Assembly (NCBI RefSeq): GCF_000359125.1 | Contig: NZ_CAAF010000048.1 | Span: 1-64,000, forward strand | Direction: 5' to 3' | DNA length: 64,000 nucleotides | Source: Mesorhizobium sp. STM 4661 | GTDB lineage: Bacteria > Pseudomonadota > Alphaproteobacteria > Rhizobiales > Rhizobiaceae | In this document: positions 38,806-48,484 of the stretch, in pieces | Numbering within the stretch: the first letter of the stretch is position 1 | Layout of the letters: each line of letters starts with the position of its first letter | Notes under the pieces: generated by a model | What the model was told of the DNA's origin: nothing | Databases searched by the model: none | Seen by the model: the letters and a program-made list of their open reading frames with translations, nothing else | Position numbers and translations under genes: made by a program

Positions 38806-39587
38806 GAAGCCTTCTCCTTTTGCTGCGCGGGCAAGGCGGCGGCCACGCGGTCCGCCCATGCCTCGATGCCCGAGCGGCTCGCCAACAGGTCTTGCCGGAT
38901 CTCGATGAGCACGGCGGGAATGCCGCGATCGTCGCCATGGATCGGCACGGCGTAGTCGGCGTCGCGGGTGATCACGTAGGGCACGTTGGCCGCGGCGTTG
39001 AGCTTGCCGTCGCGGCGCAGTCCGGCAAGGATTGCTTCGCCGAAATCGCCGGCGCGGTCGTAAAGCACGCCGGCATGCCAGGGCCGGGCAATCCCGAGGA
39101 AAACCGGCGTGAAGGAGTGGATCGTCGCGATCCGGGTCGCTCTGCCGTCCTTCGCGCGACGGTCGAGTTGCGCGGCCACCCGGTCATGAAACGGGGTGAA
39201 CATGATTGCGGCGCGCCGTTCGCGCTCGGCCTCGTCAAGCCCGACATTGCCGGGAATATCGGTGTCTTCGGACAACACCGGGATGCTGCCGCTGGTCCCG
39301 AGCGGCCGGTTGAGGTCGATCAGCAGCCTAGAATAACCGCTGAGGAACGCCGGCGCTTCGAGCCGCGCCGACAGCAGGCGCGTCACTTCGGCGGCGCCGA
39401 TATCCCAGGCGATGTGGCGTTGCAGATGGCTGGCATCGAGACCGAGTTGGCGATATTCGGCCGGCATGTGGTTCGACGCGTGCTCGCACAGGAGCACGAT
39501 GTCGGAGGCCCCGCCTTCGTTGAGGACCTCGACGGCCGCCGGCCAATCTTTTTCAGGCTGGATGCCTTTTCCGAGCTGCATAACCAT
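38802..39587 (-). CDS. N-formylglutamate amidohydrolase-family protein
   Basis: The 261-residue protein contains VLLCEHASNHMPAEY, HIAWDIGA, SRLLIDLNRPLG and ATIHSFTPVF, the zinc-dependent N-formylglutamate amidohydrolase fold. It is clearly distinct from HutG encoded at 17663. ATG 39587 overlaps the glutamine-synthetase-like stop as TGATG; a TTG one codon before and an ATG two codons after are possible. Given the neighbours, it may cleave an N-acyl or gamma-glutamyl amide made in the pathway and not formylglutamate from histidine. That role is inferred. Confidence 0.85.
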   Translation of the reverse strand: MVMQLGKGIQPEKDWPAAVEVLNEGGASDIVLLCEHASNHMPAEYRQLGLDASHLQRHIAWDIGAAEVTRLLSARLEAPAFLSGYSRLLIDLNRPLGTSGSIPVLSEDTDIPGNVGLDEAERERRAAIMFTPFHDRVAAQLDRRAKDGRATRIATIHSFTPVFLGIARPWHAGVLYDRAGDFGEAILAGLRRDGKLNAAANVPYVITRDADYAVPIHGDDRGIPAVLIEIRQDLLASRSGIEAWADRVAAALPAQQKEKAS

Positions 39588-40909
39588 CAATAGAGCGTCC
39601 GGTAGAGATCGCAGACAGCCACGGGATCGAGGCCTGCAAGGCGCTCGCTCTCATGCCGCTTGAGGCCGACGAAGGTCTCGACGAAGACAGGCGCGAACCA
39701 TCCGGTGACGGTGCTGTCGGCGGTGAGCGCATCGAGCGCCGCCGGCAGCGTTTCCGGCAATCGCACGAGGCCGAGCTTGGCGCGCTCCGCCTCGCTCATC
39801 AGTGTCGGGTCGCCGGTCACCAGCGGTGGCGCCGGCAGCTTGGCCTTCAGCCCCTCCAGTCCCGCCCGCACGATGGCAGCCAGCGACAGATAGGGGTTGC
39901 CGGTGGCGTCAGCCGCCCGGTACTCGATATTGTACTGCCTAGCCGGATCGCGGCCGCCGATCGTCACCGTCGGGCAGATGCGCAAGGACGCCTCGCGGTC
40001 GCGATCGGCCAACCAGGTATAGGACGAACTCCAGCTATGCGGTTTCAGCCGGTAGTAGGACGACACGCTCGATGCCGTCATTGCGGTGATCCCAGGCAAA
40101 TGCCGTAGCACGCCGGCACAGAAGGCGCCGGCCCGGCTGGACAGGCCACCTGGACCCTTCGGATCGTAGGTCGCCGGCTTGCCGGCCTCGTCGACGAAGC
40201 TGAAATGGATATGGACGCCGTTGCCGACCGCATCGGGGGCTGCCTTGGGCGTGAAGCTGGCGCGCCAGCCGGCGGTGCGCGCCACTTCGCGCGTGATCTC
40301 GCGGATGGCGACCGCACGGTCGGCGGCGGTGAGCGCGTCCGCGGGCTCGTGCGTCACCTCGAACTGCTCATTGCCGAATTCGGCGATCACCACTTCGGGA
40401 GCGACGCCCGCTTCCTCCAGCGACGCCATCAGATTGGGCGCGAACGGGTCGGCGCGGCGCAGCGCGGCGAACGACATTGAGTGGCCCGGCGCGAAGCCGG
40501 CGTCGGCAATGTGGAATTCATGCTCGAAGGCGGCGATGACCGAAAGCCCGGTCGCGGCCTTCAGTTCGGCCAAGGCGTCTTTCAGCATGGTGCGCGTGCA
40601 GCCGACCCACGGGCTGCCGTCGAGCTCGACGATGTTGCCGGCGACCATGTCGAAGGGCGTCGCCGATCCCGTCAGCGTCGTGCGAAAGCGCGCGTTGAGA
40701 TCGGGCATCAGCCGCACGTCGCCGGACGAACCCCAGGGATTGGGATCGACGATGGAATTGAACGCTGTCAGCGACAGATTGGCCTGCAGCCAGCCGACGC
40801 CGGTGGCGGCGATCTTCTGCAGCTTGCTTTCGACCACCGAGCGGCCGCGCGTGATGGCGGAAAGATCGGTGGTGACGACGGCAACGAGAGGTTCGACAGT
40901 CGATGTCAT
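39587..40909 (-). CDS. Glutamine synthetase-like (gamma-glutamyl-amine ligase type) enzyme
   Basis: The 440-residue protein has glutamine synthetase motifs: FEHEFHI (metal Glu), VIAEFGNEQFEVTHEP, GNGVHIHFSF and YNIEYRAADATGNPYLSLAA. It lacks the full canonical adenylylation context of GlnA. Homologues such as PuuA, IpuC and GlnT ligate glutamate to amines, so an ATP-dependent gamma-glutamylation is plausible. ATG 40909 overlaps the isochorismatase-like stop by 4 bp. It sits in a catabolic operon, which argues against a housekeeping nitrogen role. Confidence 0.87.
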   Translation of the reverse strand: MTSTVEPLVAVVTTDLSAITRGRSVVESKLQKIAATGVGWLQANLSLTAFNSIVDPNPWGSSGDVRLMPDLNARFRTTLTGSATPFDMVAGNIVELDGSPWVGCTRTMLKDALAELKAATGLSVIAAFEHEFHIADAGFAPGHSMSFAALRRADPFAPNLMASLEEAGVAPEVVIAEFGNEQFEVTHEPADALTAADRAVAIREITREVARTAGWRASFTPKAAPDAVGNGVHIHFSFVDEAGKPATYDPKGPGGLSSRAGAFCAGVLRHLPGITAMTASSVSSYYRLKPHSWSSSYTWLADRDREASLRICPTVTIGGRDPARQYNIEYRAADATGNPYLSLAAIVRAGLEGLKAKLPAPPLVTGDPTLMSEAERAKLGLVRLPETLPAALDALTADSTVTGWFAPVFVETFVGLKRHESERLAGLDPVAVCDLYRTLY

Positions 40910-41553
40910 GCAGCTTTTCCCAAGGCTTTGAAGCGGGCGACGACCGTGTCGGTGTCGGTGACCCAGCAGTATCCGCCGAACGCCTTGAGTGCGATGTCGT
41001 GGCGTTCCTGCGTCGCCGCGGCGCAAGCATCCGACACGCAGGTGACGAGGTAGCCGCGGTCGGCGCCGTCGCGCACCGTCATGTCGACGCACTGGTCGGT
41101 CATGATGCCGACAACCACGAGGTAGCGCACGCCGAGGTTCTTCAGGACGTAGTCGACATTGGTCGAATTGAAGATGCCGGACGACGTCTTCGGCAGCATG
41201 ATCTCGTCGCCGACCGGCGCCAGCGATGGCACTGGCAGGCCTTCCGGCAGGCTGGGAGCGATATGGATCGGCGTCAGCTTGTGGTCGAGCGAGCGGTCGC
41301 GGCCGTCTTCCGTCAGGCTCTGGATGATGGTGTGGAGGACCTCGACGCCGTTGGCGCGAGCTGCCGCCAAAAGGCGTTCCTGGTTGGGGATCGTCTGCGA
41401 CGCCGTCTGCCTGTAGAAATAATGATCAGGGCCACGTTCGGGGTGCCCCGGGTCGGCGCCAGGCTCCAGCCAGACGCGCTGCATGTCGACCACAAGCAGC
41501 GCGGTTTCGCCGACGCGGAAGGGCTCGTTTCGTTTGGGCAGCGATTGCGTCAT
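40906..41553 (-). CDS. Isochorismatase-family cysteine hydrolase
   Basis: The 215-residue protein has the catalytic triad of the family: D23 (LLVVDMQ), K122 (MLPKTSSG) and C155 (MTDQCVDM). GIMTDQCVDMTVRDGADRGY is typical of amidases in the isochorismatase-like superfamily, such as N-carbamoyl- or nicotinamide-type hydrolases. In this operon it probably removes an amide or ureido group. It overlaps genes on both sides by 4 bp, so strict co-translation is expected. Confidence 0.9.
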   Translation of the reverse strand: MTQSLPKRNEPFRVGETALLVVDMQRVWLEPGADPGHPERGPDHYFYRQTASQTIPNQERLLAAARANGVEVLHTIIQSLTEDGRDRSLDHKLTPIHIAPSLPEGLPVPSLAPVGDEIMLPKTSSGIFNSTNVDYVLKNLGVRYLVVVGIMTDQCVDMTVRDGADRGYLVTCVSDACAAATQERHDIALKAFGGYCWVTDTDTVVARFKALGKAA

Positions 41554-42473
41554 GCTTTCTGGTCCTGTCTTGCTCTGGCTGATTTTGGTCCGGGCGTCCG
41601 GCGTTTCTCTTGCGGGTTCTCGCTGTCGAGCGTCACGGCATTGGCATGCCGCACCTCTTCCAGCCGTTCAATGCGCTCGCGGGCGTCATCGCCCAGCGTC
41701 GAAAGGATATGGGCGACCAGCGCCTCCATCTGCGCGATCGCAGGCGCCAGCGTGTCGTAGGGAGAGGCGACTTCCAGCGGGCTGACGATGGTGACTTCGG
41801 CAAGATCGGCGATCGGCGACAGCCATTGATCGGTGAACAGCACGATGCGCACATCGCGCGCCGCGGCCTGCCTGGTGTATTCGATGACGTCGAACTGATA
41901 GCGACGATAGTCGAAGACCACGAGCACGTCACGGCGGCCGAGATCGGCCAGCGTGTCGAAGGCCTGTGCCGACAGCGTGCCGATGTCGCGCACGCCGGGC
42001 CTGAACTGCAGCATGTAGCCGGCGAGCATGCCGGCAACATGACGGCTGAAACGGCCGCCGAGCATAACCACATCGCCCCTGGCCTCCATCAGCAGGCGGG
42101 CCGCGCGGTCGTAGCTCTGCAGCGGCGTGATGCCGGCTGATTTTTCGATCGCAGCACCGACCGAGCCGAGATAGGCGAGGATCGCGCTATCTTCCGCGCC
42201 GGACGGCCGCTTGGCTTCCATCATCAGCAAGGGCGAGTGCAGCCTGGCCTCGACCTCCGCCAGAAGTTTCGCCTGGAAATCCGGGAAACCCTCATAGCCG
42301 AGCTTCACCACCAGCCTGACCACGGTCGGGTCGCTGACGCCGGCGCGCCGCGCCAGCGCCGAGGCGGTGCCGAGGCCGGATGTCGGATAGTCGGTCAGCA
42401 GCAGCCGGACGATTTTTTCCTCCGACGGCGTCAGCGCCAGGTCCTGTCGCATCAGAACATCGCGTATCGCCAT
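41550..42473 (-). CDS. MurR/RpiR-family transcriptional regulator
   Basis: The 307-residue protein has an N-terminal HTH_6 domain (LTPSEEKIVRLLLTDYPTSG, ARRAGVSDPTVVRLVVKLGY) and a SIS effector-binding domain (GDVVMLGGRFSRHVAGMLAG, DVLVVFDYRRYQFDVIEYTR). The C-terminus is an unstructured basic tail (EKRRTPGPKSARARQDQKA). RpiR proteins sense sugar phosphates or amino-acid-related ligands. It leads the minus-strand operon and is divergent from the FAD-oxidase/transport operon, so it probably controls both. Confidence 0.92.
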   Translation of the reverse strand: MAIRDVLMRQDLALTPSEEKIVRLLLTDYPTSGLGTASALARRAGVSDPTVVRLVVKLGYEGFPDFQAKLLAEVEARLHSPLLMMEAKRPSGAEDSAILAYLGSVGAAIEKSAGITPLQSYDRAARLLMEARGDVVMLGGRFSRHVAGMLAGYMLQFRPGVRDIGTLSAQAFDTLADLGRRDVLVVFDYRRYQFDVIEYTRQAAARDVRIVLFTDQWLSPIADLAEVTIVSPLEVASPYDTLAPAIAQMEALVAHILSTLGDDARERIERLEEVRHANAVTLDSENPQEKRRTPGPKSARARQDQKA

Positions 42474-42562
42474 TGGCCTCCCCGAAATCCGTGTTGGGCT
42501 CTCTGCCTCGTTGTGTCGAGTTTATTACAGGGATTTTGATTTCGGTCAACAATGAAGAGATA

Positions 42563-42591
42563 TTGACATAGTCGAACGACTGGTCTTAGCT
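42563..42591 (+). promoter_or_regulatory. Promoter with internal dyad upstream of the FAD oxidase gene
   Basis: TTGACA (42563-42568) is 17 bp from TTAGCT (42586-42591), a fair sigma-70-type pair. The spacer contains AGTCGAACGACT (42570-42581), a perfect dyad with 5-bp arms, placed where a repressor would block RNA polymerase. The divergent RpiR gene makes that regulator the natural candidate. This is pattern-based. Confidence 0.45.
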
Positions 42592-42627
42592 TGTCCGAAA
42601 GTAGCCAAGAGACTGTGGGGAACAGCC

Positions 42628-43794
42628 ATGCGGAACGGAAGCGACGTCATCGTCGTTGGCGCGGGTATAGTGGGATCGAGCGCCGCCTATCATCTTGCCG
42701 CGGCCGGTGTGGCGGTGACGCTTGTCGAACAGACCCATCCCGCAGGCGGGCCGTCCGGCAAGTCCTCGGCACTGCTGCACGCTTTCTACCTGATGCCGGA
42801 ACTGTCGCGGCTCGCCATCCGTGGTCGCGAGATCCTGGTGTCGCTGGAGGAGATCGCCGGCGAGGGTTCCTTCGTCACGGAAGTCGGCATGATGTGGGTC
42901 TGCGGCAACGACAATGAGGCGAGCTGGAAGGCTGCCGCCGAACGCATTCGCGGCGAGGGTGCGCTGATCGAGACGCTGTCGCCGCAAGCCTTCGCCGACG
43001 CGGCACCCGGCTTTGCGCTGGACAATGTCGCGCTGGCGCTGTGGGAGCCCGAATATGGCTATGCCGATGCCTTCGGCGCCACCAATGCGATTGCCCGCGC
43101 CGCCAAGGTACGCGGCGCGAAGATCATGCAGAACACGCTTGTCGACCGGCTTGTGAAGGAGGGCGACCACATCACCGGCGTGGTGCTCGCCGATGGCACT
43201 GTGCTGAAGGCCGATGCCGTGGTGCTCGCCGCCGGACCGTGGACGCGCCGCCTGCTGGCGACGGTCGGCCTCGATCTGCCGCTGCATGTCGAGCGCCATC
43301 CGATGGCGGTGCTCGACGCCGCCGGCAAGGCGCGAAAGATCATGCCCTTCGCCTGGTGCGACGACATCTCCTGCAACTATGCACGGCCCGACAATGATGG
43401 CGTCATTCTGGCCGGCACCTGGGCCGGCGGCGGCACCGGCTTGCGCCATGAGCATGCGGGCCGTCCGCGTTTCGTCGACAACCCCGACGACTACATGGAA
43501 GGCGTCGAGGAAGCGGAATCGGTCGAGATCCTCGAGACTTTTGCGACGCGGGTGCCGGCAATGGCCAAGCTCGGCATTCGCCCCGGCTATGCCGGGCTCT
43601 ACGACATGAGCCCCGACGACCTGCCTGTCATCGGCGCCATGCCCGGCGTCGACGGGCTGTTCGTTTCCGCCGGCTCCTCCGGCCATGGCTTCAAGACCGG
43701 GCCGGCGGTCGGCGAGGCGATTGCAAGACTGGTCGGCGAAGGCGCCCAGCCGATCCTGGCGCCGTTCTCGCCCAGCCGCTTCAAGGCTGCGTGA
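42628..43794 (+). CDS. FAD-dependent amine/amino-acid oxidoreductase (DAO family)
   Basis: The 388-residue flavoprotein has the N-terminal dinucleotide motif VIVVGAGIVGSSAAYHLA with VTLVEQ at the end of the second strand. VLAAGPWTRRLL and a C-terminal FAD/substrate motif GLFVSAGSSGHGFKTGPAVG are typical of D-amino-acid, glycine or sarcosine oxidase relatives. It presumably oxidises a C-N bond in the compound imported by the following transporter; PuuB is a member of the same family. Its stop overlaps the next start (TGATG). Confidence 0.9.
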   Translation: MRNGSDVIVVGAGIVGSSAAYHLAAAGVAVTLVEQTHPAGGPSGKSSALLHAFYLMPELSRLAIRGREILVSLEEIAGEGSFVTEVGMMWVCGNDNEASWKAAAERIRGEGALIETLSPQAFADAAPGFALDNVALALWEPEYGYADAFGATNAIARAAKVRGAKIMQNTLVDRLVKEGDHITGVVLADGTVLKADAVVLAAGPWTRRLLATVGLDLPLHVERHPMAVLDAAGKARKIMPFAWCDDISCNYARPDNDGVILAGTWAGGGTGLRHEHAGRPRFVDNPDDYMEGVEEAESVEILETFATRVPAMAKLGIRPGYAGLYDMSPDDLPVIGAMPGVDGLFVSAGSSGHGFKTGPAVGEAIARLVGEGAQPILAPFSPSRFKAA

Positions 43795-45656
43795 TGGCGC
43801 AGGTAGCGATGAGCGAAAGCCCCGGCCGGTCCTTCATGCCGGCCGCGTTCCGCAACGCCGGCGCCGATGCGCTCTGCATGGTGGTGGCACTGCTGCTGGC
43901 TGCGCTCATCATCTTCCTGTTCGGCGGTGCCGCCATGCAGCGGGTCGTCACCTATGCCGCGATCATGCTGACGGCGGTGCTCGGCCTGCAGATATTCTCC
44001 GGCAACAGCGGCATCGTCTCCTTCGGCCACGCCGCCTTTGTCGGGTTGGGCGCCTATGCCACCGGCATCCTGACCATGCCGGCCGCACTGCAGCGCACGG
44101 CGTTGCGCGATCTGCCGCAATTCCTCGCTGGTTATGAACTCTCTTTCTTCGCCGCACTCGCCGTGGTGCTGGTCCTTGCGATCGTCATCGGGTTTTTAAC
44201 CGGCACGCCTTTGCTGAGACTGTCCGGGTCGAGCGCGTCGATCGCAACGCTCGCCATGCTGATCATCGTCTATACGCTGCTGGTCGCCGGCCGAGAGATC
44301 ACCCGCGGCAGCCAGCCTTTCTACGGCGTGCCGCGCGAGGTCGGATTGTGGACCGCTGTCGGCATCGCTTCGGTGGCGCTGGTGGCGGCGAGGCTGTTCC
44401 GGGAAACCGCCTTCGGGCTCGCCACCCGCGCCGCCGCCAATGACGAGCGGGGTGCTGCCGCCGTCGGCGTCGACCAGCGCACCTCGCGGCTGGCCGCCTG
44501 GGTGGTGGGCACGGTTGCCGCCATGGCCGCCGGTGCCATGATGGCGCAGTTCCTTGGCGCCTTTTCGCCGCGCGATTTCTATTTCGATCTCGGCTTCACC
44601 TTGCTCGCCATGCTGATCGTCGGCGGCATGAACTCCTCGCTTGGCGCCTTCACCGGCGTTGTCGTCACCATTACCGTGATTGAAATCGTGCGCCGCTTCG
44701 AAGGCGGTGGCGAAGTGTTCGGCCTCCATCTGCCGGTGCTGTTCGGCCTGACCCAGGGCGTGCTTGCGATCGCCATGATTCTTATCATCTGGCGCCGGCC
44801 GACCGGCCTGTTTGGCGAGCGCGAACTGAATCTTTTGCGCCGGCCCGGCGGCCGGGCTGTAACGTCCACGGCCGCGCCGCTGCTGCATGTCGAGCGCGAC
44901 CGGTTGGCGGCCGACCATCTGTCACGGCGCTATGCCGGCGTCGTCGCCGTCGACGACGTGACGCTCGCCTTTGACACCGACAGCATCACCGGCATCATCG
45001 GTCCGAACGGCGCCGGCAAGACGACGCTGCTCAACATGCTGGCCGGCGATGTCGAACCAAGCGCCGGCACCGTGTCGATCGGTGGCGCGGTGAGAGCGGC
45101 GTCCGCCTTCCGCTTCGCCCGCTCGGGCGTTGCCCGCACTTTCCAGAACATCCGCGTCTTCCCCGCTATGACTGTGCTGGAAAACGTCGTCGTCGCGGCC
45201 CGTCAGGTCGAGCCTGACCTTGGCCAGGCCGAGGCAGCGGCGATGCGCGAGCTTTCCCGCATGGGGCTGGCGAAGTCAGCCGATCACCCAGCGGCCAGGC
45301 TTGCCTACGGCCAGCGTCGCCGGCTGGAGGTGGCGCGGGCGCTGGCGCTAAAGCCGCGCTTCCTGCTGCTCGACGAGCCCGCCGCCGGCATGAACGCCGT
45401 CGAGACCGCCGAGCTGGTGTCGATCCTGTCGGCGGTTCGCACCGAGCGCCGCATTGGCGTCGTGCTGATCGAGCACGACATGCGGCTGGTGATGAATCTC
45501 TGCGAACGCATCGTCGTCATCGACCACGGCCGCGTCATTGCCGACGGCACCCCGGCCGAGGTGCAAAACAACCCTGCCGTCATCGCCGCCTATCTCGGCA
45601 GCCGCACCGCCCGCGCCAAGACCCCCAGTGAAACCACCGCAAACGAAACCGCATGA
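43794..45656 (+). CDS. Branched-chain amino-acid-type ABC transporter, LivM-LivG fusion
   Basis: The 620-residue protein fuses a permease to an ATPase. Residues 1-340 are LivM-like, with several helices and the motifs QIFSGNSGIVSFGHAAFVGLG and LFRETAFGLATRAAANDERGA. Residues about 365-600 are LivG-like, with Walker A GIIGPNGAGKTTLLNML (about 400), signature region LAYGQRRRLEVARAL (about 503), Walker B FLLLDEPAAGMN (about 523) and IEHDM. Fusions of this sort occur in Rhizobiales. ATG 43794 is coupled to the oxidase stop; a GTG one codon earlier is possible. Confidence 0.93.
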   Translation: MAQVAMSESPGRSFMPAAFRNAGADALCMVVALLLAALIIFLFGGAAMQRVVTYAAIMLTAVLGLQIFSGNSGIVSFGHAAFVGLGAYATGILTMPAALQRTALRDLPQFLAGYELSFFAALAVVLVLAIVIGFLTGTPLLRLSGSSASIATLAMLIIVYTLLVAGREITRGSQPFYGVPREVGLWTAVGIASVALVAARLFRETAFGLATRAAANDERGAAAVGVDQRTSRLAAWVVGTVAAMAAGAMMAQFLGAFSPRDFYFDLGFTLLAMLIVGGMNSSLGAFTGVVVTITVIEIVRRFEGGGEVFGLHLPVLFGLTQGVLAIAMILIIWRRPTGLFGERELNLLRRPGGRAVTSTAAPLLHVERDRLAADHLSRRYAGVVAVDDVTLAFDTDSITGIIGPNGAGKTTLLNMLAGDVEPSAGTVSIGGAVRAASAFRFARSGVARTFQNIRVFPAMTVLENVVVAARQVEPDLGQAEAAAMRELSRMGLAKSADHPAARLAYGQRRRLEVARALALKPRFLLLDEPAAGMNAVETAELVSILSAVRTERRIGVVLIEHDMRLVMNLCERIVVIDHGRVIADGTPAEVQNNPAVIAAYLGSRTARAKTPSETTANETA

Positions 45657-45669
45657 GTCACAACAACAA

Positions 45670-45707
45670 CCAACGATAATAAATCCAGCCAACGATAATA
45701 AATCCAG
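45670..45707. repeat. Two perfect 19-bp tandem repeats before the binding-protein gene
   Basis: CCAACGATAATAAATCCAG occurs twice back to back (45670-45688 and 45689-45707), followed by AAGGAGAACCGAC and the ATG. The unit is AT-rich and lies in the untranslated gap between the transporter fusion and the binding protein. It may be a replication slippage product that alters leader length. Confidence 0.9.
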
Positions 45708-45720
45708 AAGGAGAACCGAC

Positions 45721-46887
45721 ATGCCAACGCTTTATCGCCTTCACCGCGCTGCTCTCTATGCGGCGGTATTCGGCATCGCCGCCGTTTCGACCGCCAGCGC
45801 CGCGGAGATCGTCATCGGCGCCGCCACCGCGCAAACCGGCGGCCTTGCCCCCTATGACCAGCCCGCACTTGCCGGCCTGCGCATGGCACTTGATGAGCTC
45901 AACGCCAAGGGCGGGTTGGGCGGCAAATACACCGTCAAGCTGGTGATCAAGGACACGCGCTCCGACACCGCGCAGACCGCCACGGTCGCCCAGGAACTGA
46001 TCGACGCCGGCGCCAAGATCATGATCACGCCTTGCGATGCCGATCCTTCGATCTCGGTCGGCCAACTCACCCAGCCGCTCGGCATCCCGACACTGACGCT
46101 GTGCGGCTCCGCCCCGGTGCTGACAGGCGCGGTCGGCGACGTCATGTTCGGCACCTATCCGGCCGACAATGTGCAGGCGACCGCGGTCGCCGAATTCGCC
46201 ATCGCCGAAGGCAAGAAGAAGGTCTTCCTGCTGACCTCGCCGGATTCCACCTACACCGCCAATTTGCCCGAATATTTCGGCAAGGTGTTCGAGAAGAAAG
46301 GCGGCGCCATTGCCGGCCGCGGCACCTACACCATGGGCCAGCCGGATTTTTCCGCCGAGATCACCAACATCAAGGGCCTCGCCGACCAGCCCGACCTGAT
46401 CATGACGGCCGCCTACGAGCCTGATTTTCCGGCCTTCATCCAGCAATTGCGTGGTGCCGGCGTCACCATTCCGGTCTATGGCGCCGATGCCATCGGCACG
46501 CCGACCATCAAGGCTCTGGGCAAGCTGGTCGACGGCGTCGTCTATACGGCGGCCGGCTATGCCGAGCCGGGCAGCAAGCTGGAAGCCTTCAACGCCGCCT
46601 TCACCAAATATGCCGGGCATGCGCCGGAATCGACCTATGAGGTGAATGGCTACGAGATCGGGCTGATCCTGGACCAGGCGGTCAAGACGGCCGGCTCGGA
46701 CGATCCCAAGGCTATCCGCGACGCCATTGCCGGCCTCAAGGATTTCGAAGGCATTACCGGCAAGATCACCTATGCCGGCACCGACCGCATGCCGCTGCGG
46801 CCCGTGGCGCTGATGCGCTATGAGGGCGGTGAGGGCAAGCACATCCAGACCGTGATCCCCGACGCCGCCGACGTGCCGGCGCCGTGA
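45721..46887 (+). CDS. Liv-type periplasmic amino-acid-binding protein
   Basis: The 388-residue type I binding protein has a signal peptide of about 27 residues (MPTLYRLHRAALYAAVFGIA...ASA), then EIVIGAATAQTGGLAPYDQP, RSDTAQTATVAQELIDAGAK and STYEVNGYEIGLILDQAVK. The ligand cannot be predicted from sequence; the operon suggests a modified amino acid or amine. AAGGAG at the end of the 19-bp tandem repeats sets the start at ATG 45721. Confidence 0.92.
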   Translation: MPTLYRLHRAALYAAVFGIAAVSTASAAEIVIGAATAQTGGLAPYDQPALAGLRMALDELNAKGGLGGKYTVKLVIKDTRSDTAQTATVAQELIDAGAKIMITPCDADPSISVGQLTQPLGIPTLTLCGSAPVLTGAVGDVMFGTYPADNVQATAVAEFAIAEGKKKVFLLTSPDSTYTANLPEYFGKVFEKKGGAIAGRGTYTMGQPDFSAEITNIKGLADQPDLIMTAAYEPDFPAFIQQLRGAGVTIPVYGADAIGTPTIKALGKLVDGVVYTAAGYAEPGSKLEAFNAAFTKYAGHAPESTYEVNGYEIGLILDQAVKTAGSDDPKAIRDAIAGLKDFEGITGKITYAGTDRMPLRPVALMRYEGGEGKHIQTVIPDAADVPAP

Positions 46888-46891
46888 CATC

Positions 46892-47596
<705 letters not shown>

Positions 47597-47598
47597 CC

Positions 47599-48480
47599 AT
47601 GATCGCGCAGCAGATCATCAATGCGGTGAGCCTTGGCGGCGTCTATGCGCTCCTGGCGCTCGGCCTGGCGATCGTCTTTTCCATTGTCGGCCTGATCAAC
47701 TTCGCCCATGGCGAGTTGATGACGCTGTCGGGCTATGCGCTGCTTGCCTCTCTGGTCCTCGGCCTGCCGTTCCCGGTGGCGGTGCTGGCCGCCGTCTCCT
47801 GCGGTGCGCTGGCGGCGCTGGCCATGGAGCGCGTCGCCTTTCGGCCAATGCGCGGCGCCAGCGTCACCAGCCTTTTGTTGACCAGCTTCGCCGTTTCGAG
47901 CCTGCTGAAGGTCGTCTTCCAGAACGGCATCTCGGCCCGGCCGCAGGCTGTCGCCATGCCCGGCTGGATGACCGGCGCCTTCTCTTTCGGCGATTTCACC
48001 ATCGGCGTCGGGCCTAGCATCTCGATCGTCGTTTCGGCGCTGGCGCTGATTGCGCTGGAGATCTTCCTGCGCCGCACCGTGACCGGCACGGCGATGCGCG
48101 CCGCGGCGGAAGACTTCGACGTCGTGCGCCTGATGGGCATCCCGGCCAGTCGCATCATCGCCACCGCCTTCCTGCTCTCCGGCCTGCTGGCCGGGCTGGC
48201 GGCGATGCTGTGGGTAGCGCAGCGCGCCTCCGTCGATCCGCTGATGGGCTTCACCCCGGTGCTGAAGGCCTTCATCGCCGCCGTCGTCGGCGGGCTGGGC
48301 AGCCTGCCAGGTGCTGTCGCCGGCGGTTTCCTGCTCGGCATCATCGAGGTGCTGCTGCAGGCGACGCTGCCGGCGACGATCGCACCCTATCGTGACGCCA
48401 TCGTGCTGTCGGGCGTCATCGCCGTGCTGCTGGTGCGGCCGCAAGGCCTGATCCCGGCGGTTCGAGTGCAGCGTAGCTGA
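47599..48480 (+). CDS. Branched-chain amino-acid-type ABC transporter permease LivH
   Basis: The 293-residue inner-membrane protein contains NAVSLGGVYALLALGLAIVF and GLINFAHGELMTLSGY, the LivH N-terminal signature. RAAAEDFDVVRLMGIPASR is the cytoplasmic coupling loop and GGLGSLPGAVAGGFLLG is also typical. It starts 2 bp after livF and completes the transporter; the LivM part is in the fusion encoded upstream. Confidence 0.94.
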   Translation: MIAQQIINAVSLGGVYALLALGLAIVFSIVGLINFAHGELMTLSGYALLASLVLGLPFPVAVLAAVSCGALAALAMERVAFRPMRGASVTSLLLTSFAVSSLLKVVFQNGISARPQAVAMPGWMTGAFSFGDFTIGVGPSISIVVSALALIALEIFLRRTVTGTAMRAAAEDFDVVRLMGIPASRIIATAFLLSGLLAGLAAMLWVAQRASVDPLMGFTPVLKAFIAAVVGGLGSLPGAVAGGFLLGIIEVLLQATLPATIAPYRDAIVLSGVIAVLLVRPQGLIPAVRVQRS

Positions 48481-48484
48481 TCCC

